Shown: positions 9,899 to 20,863 of the stretch, piece after piece
Numbering within the stretch: the first letter of the stretch is position 1
How the letters are laid out: every line of letters begins with the position of its first letter
Made by a program: the position numbers and the translations under genes
The notes under the pieces: model-generated
What the model was told of the DNA's origin: nothing
The model's database searches: none
Seen by the model: only the letters and a program-made list of their open reading frames with translations
From: Pictodentalium vernedei
Taxonomy: Eukaryota; Mollusca; Scaphopoda; Dentaliida; Dentaliidae
Reading direction: 5' to 3'
DNA: 64,000 nucleotides
NCBI GenBank assembly: GCA_031216915.1
Contig: CM062294.1
Location: forward strand, 163,697,455 to 163,761,454

Positions 9899-11730
9899 TC
9901 GATTAGCACCATCTCTGAAGTCGATTTGCACCACAGTCGATTCGCACCATCTCTGAAGTCGATTCGCACCACAGTCGATTCGCACCATCTCTGAAGTCGA
10001 TTCGCATCATCCCTGAAGTCGATTCGCCCAGTCTAATCGTACCACGGCATTTGTCGATTTACACCATAAGTTGTAGGAAAGCGATGGATCGTGTACTAAT
10101 GGCAGGACCCCGGGCCGGGCCCGGATACCTTTCAAGGATACTTTTTATAGGATACTTATCTAAGGATACTAAGGATTCGAGTCGTTCGAGCAGTATGTGG
10201 AGTCACTCGATCGAGTAATTTCTCTAAAGCTCATTTGCTGGATGTGCATCGAGTCATTCGAGCAATGACTTTTCAGTAACTGCTCGATAGCTTATAAGGG
10301 GAATTTGGGATAGATTAAAAAGAACATACTCCCAGGCGATATCTCAGTACTAAGGCACTACGTGCTACTATTATTTGCCAAATCTGAGGTTTCATATCAA
10401 ATAAAAGTGCACTTTGGTGGTTTGGAGGAATTATCTGGCTGTTTGCGGGAATTAGATATGCTCCCATTGAATAGAAAACCCCTGTTATTGGGGGGAAAGC
10501 CCTAAATGGGGTTTCATATCAAATAAAAAGTTGTTTTGTTTTTTTTTGTTTTTGTTTTTTTGGTGATTTGGAGGAATTGTCGGGTTGTTTGTGGTAATTC
10601 TGCGACGTATTCAAAGATTTGGGGAAAATCCTAGCCTGAAAACTACTCTAGTTCAGTCGAACTCACCCCGGGGTCCCTCGGTACCATAGCACAACGTGCT
10701 AAGCCTACAAAATGGGGAATCCGTATCAAATAAAGTAGTTTTTTGAGAGATTATCGGGTTGTTTGTGGTAATTCTGCGAATCGGAAAATTACTCTTGTAC
10801 AAAGAAACATACCCTCCGAACATACCCCTGTCCTATAAGAAGCTTTTGGATAACATAGCAACCACGTGCTACCATAGAAACCAAGATGGCGGCATCCAGT
10901 ATACAAAATGGACAACCGAAACACGTATCACCCTAACACACGCTGTGCATGCGCACTTGGACCACATATCACTATGGGGATGACGTCACAAGATGGCCGC
11001 TCACGCGGGTTACCACGACCAGCAAACATGGCGCCGCTGGGTCACATGGCATGACGTCATTTCCGGGGTCCTGCCCGAGGTCCTGCCAATAGGACACGAT
11101 CCAACGCTCTCCTAGTACTACCATACGCTTGGCCGATTCGCACCATATGCTCGGTCAATTCAGGTGGGAAGGCTTTATATTCTACCATTATTGGGATAGA
11201 GAAAACTGAGAATAAATACGTAATTTTCATCCATTTCATTCTATGGTCAAAGTCACAAATACAATACAGCCAAACAAAAGTAGAAAAAAAGAGAAACACA
11301 ACATAAATAGTGAAATACAAAACAAGAATACAGAATAGTACAGTATGCTTAACATATAATGAGCACTGGTTAATCGTATTGTCCCGTGTGATGTTAACAT
11401 TTTTTTAATTAATAATTGCCAAGACAATTACGGGGTCGTTCTTCAAGTGACTGTCCTGCTGCAGGTAGTACCTCATCCAGGAGAAACAAAACATATCATA
11501 GGCTGGTGGTGCAAAACGACCGATGGTGGAGCAAATTGACCGAACCTGCGGCGCGGATCGACCGGAGCTATGGTGCCCATTGACGTTTGAGATGGCGCGA
11601 AACGACTGCTGAGATGCTGTGAATCGACTGTTGAGATGTGCGGATAGACTTTGAAGATGGTGCGAATTGACTTTTGATGTGGTGCTAATCGACTGGCACG
11701 AATTGACAGCGGTGCGAATGGACCAAGGTT
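9899..11730. mobile_element. Foldback element with minisatellite inverted ends, 8-bp TSD
   Basis: A perfect 8-bp duplication TTTTGAAA (9891-9898, 11731-11738) flanks it. The left end (about 9905-10070) is an array of ~20-bp units of the form TCGATTCGCACCATCTCTGAAG. The right end (about 11500-11725) carries the same units in opposite orientation (GATGGTGCGAATCGAC). This resembles foldback elements with subrepeat-built inverted ends, such as Drosophila FB and, as I recall, sea urchin TU elements. The core holds a long stretch related to the right arm of the element at 1137-4038. No transposase is visible. Confidence 0.7.
10590..11095. repeat. Copy of the Polinton-like TIR arm within the foldback element
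   Basis: It shares with 3690-4000 a run of landmarks in the same order: TCGGGTTGTTTGTGGTAATT, CATACCCTCCGAACATACCCC, ACGTGCTACCATAGAAACCA, then ATGACGTCAC and GGCGCCGCTGGGTCAC. It is diverged and lacks the AGTAGTAG terminus, so it is a fragment. Confidence 0.7.
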
Positions 11731-11738
11731 TTTTGAAA

Positions 11739-12898
11739 CCCATTTACTATCGCACAGGGGTAAAATTCTAAACATAGGGCATATGTTGAAACCAATGCCA
11801 CGTAAATTGGAGATATATTTTAGTATCAGATATATGATTACATTAGGATATTTATTGGACAAGAGAATTCGAAGTTTTGGTCACAGAGTTGGGGTCTGAT
11901 GCATAAGGGTAAATTACCAGAGGAATTATGGGAAACAGTGGCTTTGAAAAATTGGCTATTGTTTAAAATGTCATTTTTACACCAAGTTGTTACCACTGGT
12001 ATCGACATTTTTTCATGCAATTTTGCAGGCTGATGTCTTGCATTTGACAGTAAGTTATTTTACCCACATTCATATTGTTTATTTCTTCTTAGTCTAATGT
12101 TATATGTTTTAGCGGATTTGGGAAATGTAATACATGTTATGGGGTAGATAACTAAGTTATTAAAAGAATATTCGCATCTGAAGAGAGTGTATGGCATGTC
12201 ATTTTTGGAAATGCCTGCCAAACTATGGAGCGGAATCTTAGAAAATGGCGTTTTCTCCATCTTTTGATGTTCTGTAACTTTTTTCCTGTTCGTTATATCA
12301 ACAGTGTGCCCATCGTGAGATATAACACAGGTACAGTCTTTTCCATTAATATATTTCTGGAATGTGAGATTTACTCCTTTTTCCCGAGAAGAATACAAAC
12401 TTGCAAATTAGCTTCTACAACTGCTATTTACTGTACTAACAATGTTAATGCTTACAGTTTTATTGGGTATTCCTCTCAGGGAATATCGTTCTTGGATCAG
12501 ACGTTGTTGGTGGAATCCCTATATTACCGTACAAGCCTGTGTGGTAGTACCCGTTATAACGTAATGTATATACAACACACACTGCAAACGTGTACATATC
12601 ATCAAGTACAAATCGTAAGCCTTTGAATCCTGACGGTATATTCCATGCCTGTTCAGAGCCATCAAATGGAAGAATCCATATTCATCACTTGGGGAAGTCC
12701 AATCGAGATTTGCAACGTGCAGCATTGAGGCCGCACGTTGAAACTCTTGACTGGGCTACCACACAAATTTACAGAACAACAATCTACTTTATGAATTCAG
12801 GTCGTATCACGTCACGACCTTGGGCCGGAAAAGCTACTTTTCAGGTTCAAAGGGTTAAGCTCAACGGAATTCCTTTCTAGTATCCCTGGAGGGCTATA
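11739..12898. other. Gene-free stretch with several uncharacterised ORFs
   Basis: It contains several unbroken frames of 60-130 codons on both strands (for example minus 12060-12398 and plus 12225-12626), but none shows EGFR-type cysteines, transposase motifs or other recognised domains. TTCAAAGGGTTAAG at 12845-12858 resembles the end of the TTAA element at 39647. I do not call genes here. Confidence 0.45.
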
Positions 12899-13155
12899 CA
12901 GTACGTGGAGAGTGTATTATCACTAAATCACCCGCAGGGTGGAGATTCCACCCTAGAAATAATTGCAAATTTGTTGCAAAGCATTACTAGTACAAGCAAA
13001 GTTCCATCCAATGGACCTCCGGGTAATACCCGGAGGTCTATTGGCTGAAACATTGCTTGTGTTTTTTGTCCTCATGTCCACAATTTGAAAGTGATACTGT
13101 GGGTGATAACTCCGCTCCCCGGGTGATTTAGTTACAATCCACTCTCCGCGTACTG
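12899..13155. mobile_element. TA-flanked MITE with central hairpin
   Basis: The ends are CAGTACGTGGAGAGTG and its reverse complement CACTCTCCGCGTACTG, flanked by TA on both sides, as in Tc1/mariner insertions. A second inner hairpin spans about 13009-13048 (CCTCCGGG stem). It is 257 bp, non-coding, and lies in intron 5. Confidence 0.7.
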
Positions 13156-13381
13156 TAGGTCCCTTGATTCCTCCTTCTTTGTGTCCTGTACGTTTTTGAG
13201 GCACAATACGACACAAACATCTGTAACACATAAACATATCAGACAAAAAGGGGGATATCATCCTGATTGTTCTCAACAGAAATGGAGGCTGACTCCCACT
13301 CCACAACAGAAGAGGTGGGGATCTGCTTATAATGCCGCCAGGTACGAGAGTATTAATGAACAAATAAGTATGTTACATTAC

Positions 13382-13503
13382 CATGCAATCAGAATCCAAA
13401 GGACCGAAGCATCCCACTGCACAATGAGTGCTACAGCAACCCATAAGGTGGTCGTCATAGCAACGTCCTGGACATTCTTCATGACAAACAGGGAAATCAC
13501 CGA
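13382..13503 (-). CDS. EGFR: EGFR-like exon 5: furin-like cysteine-rich region
   Basis: The acceptor is ctttttcag. The exon reads LGDFPVCHEECPGRC...MGCCSTHCAVGCFGPLDSDCM and ends before a GTAATG donor in phase 0 (122 nt). The pattern C-x3-C-x3-C...CC-x3-C-x3-C-x-GP-x3-DC is the diagnostic core of the ErbB furin-like repeat (human: CAQQCSGRC...CCHNQCAAGCTGP). The first two bases complete a Leu codon begun by exon 4. Its length is close to human exon 6 (119 nt as I recall). Confidence 0.93.
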
Positions 13504-13556
13504 CTGAAAAAGAGAAAATCTTGGATGAGCAGTACTATGGTCACAAACGTGATCTG

Positions 13557-13758
13557 GACCAATACTATAAAACTTCTGCAATTGTATTTTCTAAAATTGT
13601 ATTTTCTACCTATTAATATAACTGTCTAAAAGGAATCATTAGAATTTAAAAGATATGGCGATTTGCCAATGCTGATGGTTCATTTCAACCCATTTGAAGT
13701 TATAACTTGAAAATACAATTCTAAAAAATACAATTCTAAAAGTTCTATAGTATTGGCC
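13557..13758. mobile_element. MITE abutting EGFR exon 5 acceptor
   Basis: About 20-bp inverted ends of the form GG(A/G)CCAATACTATA(A/G)AACTT. A second inverted pair inside is built on ACAATT(C/T)TA(A)AA. It is about 200 bp and ends roughly 54 bp upstream of the exon 5 splice acceptor, so it borders the polypyrimidine/branch-point zone. No clear TSD was seen. Confidence 0.65.
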
Positions 13759-13759
13759 C

Positions 13760-14415
13760 TTGGTTGCGACAAATTTTAGACCAGTGGATCGCGATTTAAT
13801 ACCTAAAATATTGCGAACATGAAGACTGAGTCAAGGACAACAAACTAAAATAGCATCCGAGATACAATAATTTCGCATTTCTGATTTGGAAGATGAATTT
13901 CAATACACGCCAGCAGCCAGTAGGAGTAACCTTGCAATGTCGGGAAGTAAAAGGTTTTTTTGGTCATTTCTATGGCGAGGTTTTGCTCAGATTCCGAATC
14001 TGAATGATGCCACCCTCTAAACCTTGAGCAACTCGAGATAATCCAGATGCCATCCAAGATGGCCGCCAAAAATCACTATTTTCATACATTCGTTCATTTT
14101 TCACAATGAAACTTTCACAATGTATGTACCACCACTAGAGGGTATATCGCGTACAAAATTCATTACCGACCCATCAAGATCCAGGTCACAGACAGAGGTC
14201 GACACATGGAATGAACATGCACATCAACTTTTTTGTGCCCGGGCTACACAACCAGGATCGGGGATAGGAAATTTGGGCCTAGTGGTTAACTCTGTGATGG
14301 GCCTCTTTCGAAAGTTTCGGGAAACTGATGCAGATGCCGACGTTCTTGAGGTGAAGAATTCTTCTTAAAGTGATAACACCGGGTTCTGGTTCATCTGTAT
14401 ACAGATAACAGTATA
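13760..14415. other. Gene-free stretch
   Basis: Contains no recognised gene or element. A stretch around 14110-14200 (ACCACTAGAGGGTATATCGCG, then ACCCATCAAGATCC) recurs near 15290-15340, so part of it is an old dispersed repeat. Confidence 0.45.
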
Positions 14416-14638
14416 TTAACCCTTTACCCAACATGAGGGCCAAAACTGACCAGAGTTATACACAAAAATTGCCATTCGATTTTTTTGCCTCAAAAACATA
14501 GCATATGACCCCTCATTGAAACGAGCTCGTTCCAATGAGGGGTCGTAAGCTATTTTTGACGCAAATGATGAACAAAATAGATAATCAATAATTTTATTTG
14601 CCCGTGCCGTCTGCATTTCATGTTATGTAAGGGGTTAA
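14416..14638. mobile_element. TTAA palindromic MITE, family 1
   Basis: TTAACCCTTTACCC...GTAAGGGGTTAA with a central hairpin built on CCCCTCATTGAAACGAGCTCG and its complement. Same family as 19993, 21859, 22316, 27533 and 15783. TTAA targets point to a piggyBac- or Kolobok-like transposase acting in trans. Confidence 0.85.
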
Positions 14639-14844
14639 CCGATTGAGCATATCAACGGGGCACTCCCATTCCTTCTTTACGTGAGTAGCAACTAGTACTC
14701 CAATATGAAGGCAACTTATCTTGCTGATTCTCGCTCGGGGATCGGGGGATCGGGGGACCCAGGCCTGACCCAAGAATCCTGAACTCCTGTGCCGACCACG
14801 GGTTACTACCCCGGGCCCCCACCCTCTCCCCTGCCAGTGGGCTA

Positions 14845-15215
14845 TATTTATTTATTTATTTATTTATTGATGTTTAAGGTCACATATTTATGCACAATGG
14901 TCAATCATGACCGTGACAGTTTTACGGGTGGAGGAAGTCGGAGTACCCGGAGAGAACCACCGAGCAACGACGAGCAGCTGCCAGCTCCCCAACATCGTAA
15001 CTCCGCACTGCAGCACAGGCAGGGTTAGATTGGTTGAAGACATGCGTACCATCGACGTGCAGTACGCCTTAGTACACGGCGTCATCGTGCCCCCACGCGG
15101 GCAATGGAGATGAAGTGTCTTGCCCAAGGACACAACGCGGTTGCCGCAGGTGGGATTCGAACCGAGGACCTCTCGGCTTGCAGCCTGCACCTCTACCTAC
15201 TGAGCCACCGCGCTC
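14845..15215 (-). mobile_element. Full-length tRNA-headed SINE, tail type A
   Basis: (TTTA)n tail at left, body, and a tRNA-like head at right (reverse strand GGGAGCGCGGTGGCTCAG, then GGTTCGAATCCC, i.e. A and B box positions). Fifteen-bp target duplications with one mismatch, CCTGCCAGTGGGCTA (14830-14844) and CCTGCCATTGGGCTA (15216-15230). The body carries CCTTGGGCAAGACACTTC, a motif common in animal SINEs. Confidence 0.93.
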
Positions 15216-15782
15216 CCTGCCATTGGGCTACAACTTTTTAATGGAAAGAGATATCATAATGAAACGTACAAAACATAAGTACAATTGGTAGACGGTGTGT
15301 CGCGTACAAAACTCACAACCGACCCATCAGGATCAGGGTCAAAGATAGAGGTCAACAAATGGAATAAGCATTCAAATTTTTCGAGTCCAGCCCAAAACTT
15401 TTTAGTGGAGATAGATATCACAAAGAAACCTGCACAACATATGGACCACAACTAGCTCAAAAATTGCCATTTAGCTGCAGTACACCAATAAAAGCGATGC
15501 ACATCTGCCAATGAAGTCCCAACCTATCGAAAATGTCGAAAATCAAAATATTAAAAACTTATTTTTTCAAAAATGGTCTAAATGCTTTGAAATATGAAAG
15601 GTACATAATGGTATTTCAGGAATTACTGAATTTCGATTTTTATTTTATTTTGGATATCATTCACTGTTTTTGAGTTATCGCCCCTGGATTTAGGTCTGAA
15701 TGACATGAAAATGGAATTATGTTGTCCACACACGAACGCCTAAACCACACAACCTACAAAGATTTGAAATTTTGCGTGGTGT

Positions 15783-16362
15783 TCAACCCTTTACCTAAAG
15801 TAGTGGAGAAAAACTTGACGGTTATTCATTAAAATCGTCATTCAATTTTTTTTTCTTCGGGTTTTGTCTCCAAAAATGGCTTATGACCCCTCACTGGGCC
15901 ACTCATTGGAACTAATTCGTTCAGGTATGTTTCTTGTTTATTTATTTATTTATTGGTGTTTAAGGTCGCATATTTTTGCACAATGGCTACTCATGACCAC
16001 GACAGTTTTACCGGTGGTGGCAGCCTGAGTACCCGAAGAGAACCACCGAGTAACCGTTGAGCAACTGTCACCCCCCCCCCCCCCCCACAACATATTAACT
16101 CCAAACAAGCAGGGTTAGCATTGGTTGAAGACAGGTGCACCATCGACGCCTTAGTACACAACGTCACCGCGCCCACACGTGGGCAATGGGGTGAAATGTC
16201 TTGCCAAAGGACAGACAACGCGGTTGCCGCTGGTGGGATGCGAACTGAGGACCTCTCGGCTTGCAGCGTGCATATCTACCAACTGAGCCACCGCGCCCCC
16301 CACTTATCTATTCAATAGTTTTATTTTGCAACTGTTGTGTACTATTAGTGTTAGGTAACAGG
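15783..16362. mobile_element. TTAA palindromic MITE split by a SINE
   Basis: The left half (15783-15935: CCCTTTACCTAAAG, TGGCTTATGACCCCTCA) and right half (16301-16362: TTATTTTGCAACTG..TTAGGTAA) match the two halves of the family 1 MITE at 22316-22568. The gap is exactly the SINE, so the MITE was there first. Terminal TTAA has decayed to TCAA on the left. Confidence 0.75.
15936..16300 (-). mobile_element. tRNA-headed SINE, tail type A, inserted in a MITE
   Basis: Same head class and tail as 14845-15215. A poly-C run of about 16 (from 16072) replaces part of the body, and a short deletion removed the ACGTGCAGT segment. Reverse-strand head: GGCGCGGTGGCTCAGTTGG. Confidence 0.9.
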
Positions 16363-16438
16363 ACCAGAGGCGGACTGGCGGTATGGTTCATCGGGAAAAT
16401 TCCCTGTGGGTCCAGTCTGGACCCCCAAAATTGGTGCA

Positions 16439-16691
16439 CAAGCCAGAAAATAAGCAGACTGTCATCTGAAAAATGAGGTCCCCATAGGGCGAATTTAGTG
16501 ATGCTATCCTGCACAGCAGGGTAGCATCACTAAATTTACCCTCTGTGAATCTCAATCTGAATCAGGGTCTCAAAACTAAACAGAAAGAGGTGCCCAGAGG
16601 ATAAATTGACCCGCTGTACGGGATAGCATCATCAAATTCGCCCTCTGCGGGCCTCATTCTGCAAATGTCAGACGCCTTATTTTCAGGCCTG
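16439..16691. mobile_element. hAT-like MITE, 8-bp TSD
   Basis: The ends CAAGCCAGAAAATAAGC and (reverse) CAGGCCTGAAAATAAGG are flanked by a perfect 8-bp duplication TTGGTGCA (16431-16438, 16692-16699). An inner inverted pair carries GATGCTATCC/GGATAGCATC. Same family as 62506-62690. Confidence 0.85.
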
Positions 16692-16699
16692 TTGGTGCA

Positions 16700-17396
16700 A
16701 CCCAACACTTCTTGGTACATGACAATTCGTGAAAATTATCAAACGGCGAAATGGAGTTGATTGCATAGACTGCCTGTATAAGGAAATGCTCTATATGTGG
16801 ACTAAAGAAATGCTCTCCAAGTGGACTGCCAGCCAGTGGCAATCCACATAGAGAAGATTTCGATATACTACAGTCTAGTTTCCCATTGGCCATTGGCCTC
16901 TCAGATGTAAGTAAATAGCGTTTCTTCAGTTTTAAAGATAAAATTTGTTCTCCCCTTGGACCAAACTCTGGTCTGTGCCTCCTTGATGAAACTATTTTTG
17001 CCAAATGAGCGATGAAGATGAGACAAGAACTGTCATCGAAATGTCCTCCGCCTGAAATGCCATTGATTGCTCAGATGGAAGAAAGCAGCATTCTTTCAGT
17101 CCGAAAAATCAAAATTCTCTCCGAGTCCGGGTTAACCCTGGTGCATTTCCCGGTAACTTTTCTCTGCCCAGTACGCCCCTGAACAGGACAAAATACAACG
17201 GGAATGCAGTGTGGTGGACAGGAATCAACGAATGACCCGAGTTGAAGAGATTTTTTTTTTTTTTTGCTTTTCACTTGCATGGAGGGTGTGAGTGAAGTAT
17301 AGGAAAACAAGGGTAGTTGATTCTTTTCCCCCATTCCTCACCTAAGGTGTGCTCTGTATTTATATCGCGATTAAACTTTAAATGAATGGAGCTTAG
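16700..17396. other. Gene-free stretch
   Basis: No domain-bearing frame was recognised. Includes an A/T-rich (T)16 tract near 17251. Partial similarity to the 16439 MITE family (CAGATG..AAGAA) around 16900 is too weak to annotate. Confidence 0.4.
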
Positions 17397-17404
17397 ATTT
17401 TTAA

Positions 17405-18875
17405 TAGGGCCCCGCGAATCACATATTTTTATTCCGAATCGAATCTCGAATCGAACCAAGTCAATTATTCGAACCGAAACTCGAATCGAAAACAGGCGAC
17501 TGATAAAATATTCCAACTACATCATCAAGGCACGCCTTCGGTGAAGGCATGCGTTGATGATGTAGTTGGAATATTACCCAGTAAAGATTTTTGTTCAAAA
17601 ACAGAAAGGGTGCGACAATTCTGTACTGGGAACTGCACGCGGCTGTCCGCTGCAAACGGGAGCTCATCGTCGATGTTGCTTATGTACAGTTTCTATCTCA
17701 GCTACACGTTTTGTGAAGCGACAAATGCCTTGGTCACAACTGGCCGTGCGTGTTTAGAGATCGTGTGACCTCTGCGAGTTTTGACTGCCGTGGTTGCCGG
17801 GGGTGGTCGTAGGGCTCGAGAACAGTTGAGAAGGAGTTGCAAGTGCGTCGTAACACAGGAGTACGCCTGCATGGCGTGCGGGTCGCAGGGGCCACGTGCG
17901 ATGTTCTTAGGAACAGCCACTCCACTTGCAACGTGCGATGCCCGAGGGATTCGTACTCACTTTTTACGATTCTCTTGCAACTACCGTACGTTGGCTGTGC
18001 GAATTGTACGATTAACGTACGGGTCGAGCGTCACTTGCAAGACATTCGCACCGAGGCCCTACGTCGGTTTTACGAAGGTCGCGCGAAAGTCGCACGAACT
18101 ATCGTCAATTCCCCCCTGGGTATATATAATAATGAATTGAAGGCCTCGTCATCATTGGACGTCATATAGGTCAAACAGTGAATTCAAAGTCATCATCAAA
18201 TCCGCTCTTTAATGCGAATAATTAATTTAATTTGAATACTTAAAGAATAAAAAACGCAAAGAAAAACTTTCAAAACTGAATCTCTTAACTTGTCGAAATA
18301 CAAGAGCAAACTGATAACTTTGTACGCCGCGCGCACTCTTTTTATAATCGGCGGTGCAAGCGAAATCTGTACGACGCAAGTGTCACGGACTTACGCCGTG
18401 CGTGCGCCGTGCGTTCATTACATCCGTGAGCGGCAAGTACGAGCAACTTGCGGGCAACGTACCTCGGACGCAAGGGATAAGTGCCCTCTCCTTGCGTTCT
18501 TCTTGCGTTCTTCTTACATCTTAGACCCGCGACTTTCTTCTCACTTGCATTTCAAATCGTACGGTTTACCTGCGGACTCCTTGCATGGTGTGCACGTCAA
18601 ACGTGCGTTTTGAGATTTCGCAAGGAAATCGCCTCCTTGTGTGCTTACATGCGGCGTACGACTCCGAAAAATCGAAAGATGTCCTTGCGTGCCGCGCACG
18701 ATTTTCACAAAAATGCCCGCAAACCACCCACAGAAGCACGTACGGCAGTTGTGACCAAGGCTTAAGATGACTGAAAGATTCGAAGGAAAACGAATCGGAC
18801 AGCCGATTTCGAATGAACCGAATACCAACATAACATTCGAAATCGAATCGAATCTCGACGCTTCGCGGGGCCCTA
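17405..18875. mobile_element. 1.47-kb hAT-like non-autonomous transposon, 8-bp TSD
   Basis: Perfect ends TAGGGCCCCGCGAA / TTCGCGGGGCCCTA are flanked by a perfect 8-bp duplication ATTTTTAA (17397-17404, 18876-18883). Next to both ends lie degenerate GAATCGAATC repeats. The interior is unusually GC- and CGTACG-rich, with repeated CTTGCAA/TTGCAAG words in both orientations, and contains a palindromic MITE at 17507-17575. Its open frames (for example 17781-18140) have no transposase motifs. Confidence 0.85.
17507..17575. repeat. Palindromic MITE, first copy
   Basis: AATATTCCAACTACATCATC pairs with its complement across a short loop. A diverged copy is at 38038-38105. Confidence 0.75.
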
Positions 18876-18883
18876 ATTTTTAA

Positions 18884-19564
18884 AGAAAAATATCACCTTC
18901 GGCGGTCTGCGATTTTCTTGCGTGACACTCACTTCATTGTCTCAAAATAGCTTCCATTACCTATAACGTGAAACTCTGTGTCACCAACCAGATTACCTAC
19001 AGTTGTATAACAACCAATCAGATTCGTTCCAACATGCAGCAGCCGAATACCACTCATTGATTTTCTAAAACATTTTCCAATGCCTGTTTCTATCGGTAAC
19101 GTTGCAGGCACACACCAAGCGTTCAAAAAGGGTTATTGTCTTTTTAGAGTTGTCATCTAAGTTGTATCGTTGTTCTGAAATGTGTGGATGGTTAGCCTTT
19201 ATACCACAAAAGGCGATAGTAATTTAGACAGATTTTAGACTAATTTGCATAAGCAAAATATGATGGTCAGTTTAGGTACTAATAGGTGTACAGTACGGCA
19301 CCGTGAATTGGCCACTTTCCACGTGTGGGCAATATGTCCACTGACGCAATAATATTAGATTCCAAACACTAATTATAGGAATAAATATCGAAAATGTAAT
19401 TAACGAAGCACCGGGCACCACCCGGTGCTTTATGAATTAAACTTTTTCTGATGATTTTTTACTACCCGGTAAACACATGCGTGGACATCACCGCCCTGTG
19501 GCGCCCACGCGTGGAGTACAACCAGTCAACGGCGGCTTTACTGTAGATGAAGTATTAAACTCAC
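18884..19564. other. Intron 4 flank of EGFR exon 4
   Basis: No element was recognised apart from a perfect hairpin at about 19408-19434 (AGCACCGGG stem). As intronic DNA in an animal it is not read as a transcription terminator. Confidence 0.45.
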
Positions 19565-19642
19565 GTGTTTGGCACATTGTTCTCTCCTTTCCCCAACAAC
19601 GAGATGTGCCATTTCTGTGACAGTTTTCATGGCACGGTGGAC
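19565..19642 (-). CDS. EGFR: EGFR-like exon 4: start of furin-like cysteine-rich region
   Basis: The acceptor is gctttcag and the donor GTGAGT; 78 nt, entering and leaving in phase 1. It reads CPPCHENCHRNGTSRCWGK...MCQT. C-x2-C-x3-C...CWG is the conserved entry to the ErbB cysteine-rich domain (human: CQKCDPSC...SCWGAG). NGT is a potential N-glycosylation site. Its size is close to human exon 5 (69 nt as I recall). The first two bases complete a Cys codon begun in exon 3, and the last base starts the Leu completed in exon 5. Confidence 0.93.
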
Positions 19643-19992
19643 CTGAAAGCAAAATCAAATTCACCACGTGACTTGAACGTATTTCATTAATATATTGGGT
19701 GATTTCCAAAAGCCGTGCCAATGGAAGAGCACTGAACAGGAGTGGGAGCAGCCCACCCACCCCCTCCCCTCTGCTGGGGATCCGCACTTGAAATTATTAA
19801 ACGCACGAGGAAGATCTAATTAAGAAGCAAATAATTGTTGAGAAAGCACCTTTGACATCATTAGAAAATAACGCCAAGTTTTCTATTGTTACATTTAATA
19901 AATGAAAACAACAGACAGCTCAGAGAACAAAGGAAAACTTGGCTTTTTATGGAAAGCTGATAAGAAGCCACTAGTTCAGAGATAATCCGTCA

Positions 19993-20158
19993 TTAATCCT
20001 TTACCTAACATGAAAAGCAGACGACACTTGCAAAAAAAAATCTTCAATAATTAATTTTTTTCATTTTTTGTCTCAAAAACATAGGTTATGACCCCTCGTT
20101 GGCGATTTTTGAGAATAGCGCTGGCCGGTTTTGGCCGTTACGTTGGGTAAAGGGTTAA
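19993..20158. mobile_element. TTAA palindromic MITE, internally deleted
   Basis: TTAATCCTTTACCTAACATG...CGTTGGGTAAAGGGTTAA. One arm of the central hairpin is missing (GACCCCTCGTTGG runs straight into GCGATTTTTGAG). Family 1. Confidence 0.8.
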
Positions 20159-20192
20159 TCCTTTGAGCCCTGATGGTATGAACAGGTTAACA

Positions 20193-20646
20193 ACACGCTA
20201 AAAACTAAAGTGTTAAAAACTACACTTGAAGTGCTATATTTAACACTTACTACGTGCTGAACTAGCACTTTGTTCAAGTGTAGATATCCCAGAACTTGAC
20301 AGGTGTTATAATAATACCACTTGACAAGTGTAATGTCGCGACACTTAAAAGGAAACAACGCAAATGACGCGGATCAGGCTCGAACTCTCGAGCCTGATCC
20401 GCGTCATCTGCGTTGTGTCCCTTTAATTATGTACCCACCAAGCGCAAATCAAATTATGGACGATTCTGGAAGAACCACCAATTCAAGACACATGGGAAGT
20501 GCCATCCATTCAAGTTTCAGATGTCTGACGATTGTAATGTCTAAGTGCTTAAAGCATTGCACTTTGAGTGTTAAAATCAAACCCTAAGAGTTAGAATGGG
20601 TTTAACACCTTGAAAGTGTCAGTTTTAACACTTCAGTTTTTAGTGT
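20193..20646. mobile_element. 454-bp MITE with AAGTGTTAAAA ends and perfect central palindrome
   Basis: Ends ACACGCTAAAAACTAAAGTG and (reverse) ACACTAAAAACTGAAGTG. The words ACTTGA, AAGTGT and AACACTT recur throughout. The centre (about 20350-20427) is a nearly perfect palindrome with stem ATGACGCGGATCAGGCTCGA. Confidence 0.75.
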
Positions 20647-20816
20647 GAATATCCATCAGTATCACCCCCCAACATTAAGAGTCCACTTGGCTCTTTGTTT
20701 AGCGAATGTGTTTTTACAGTAATTTGCAAAAATAGTAGATCTCATATCCTGAAGCTTTATATCCATGGAAAGGATAGTGTCTGTGTTAGATGTCGCGATG
20801 CACACACTGTTGATAT

Positions 20817-20863
<47 letters not shown>

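Noticed and set aside
12060..12398. 112-codon minus-strand frame as an EGFR exon or gene
   Set aside because: It lies between exons 5 and 6, which already join perfectly, and shows no family motif.
16072..16087. Poly-C tract as a telomere-like or origin signal
   Set aside because: It lies within a SINE body copy and matches the general poly-G/C pattern of the window.
17781..18140. 119-codon frame in the hAT-like element as a transposase
   Set aside because: No DDE residues, zinc finger or hAT dimerisation motif; likely chance in GC-rich sequence.
19408..19434. Rho-independent terminator-like hairpin
   Set aside because: The context is an animal intron; no bacterial gene is present, so the hairpin has no such role here.
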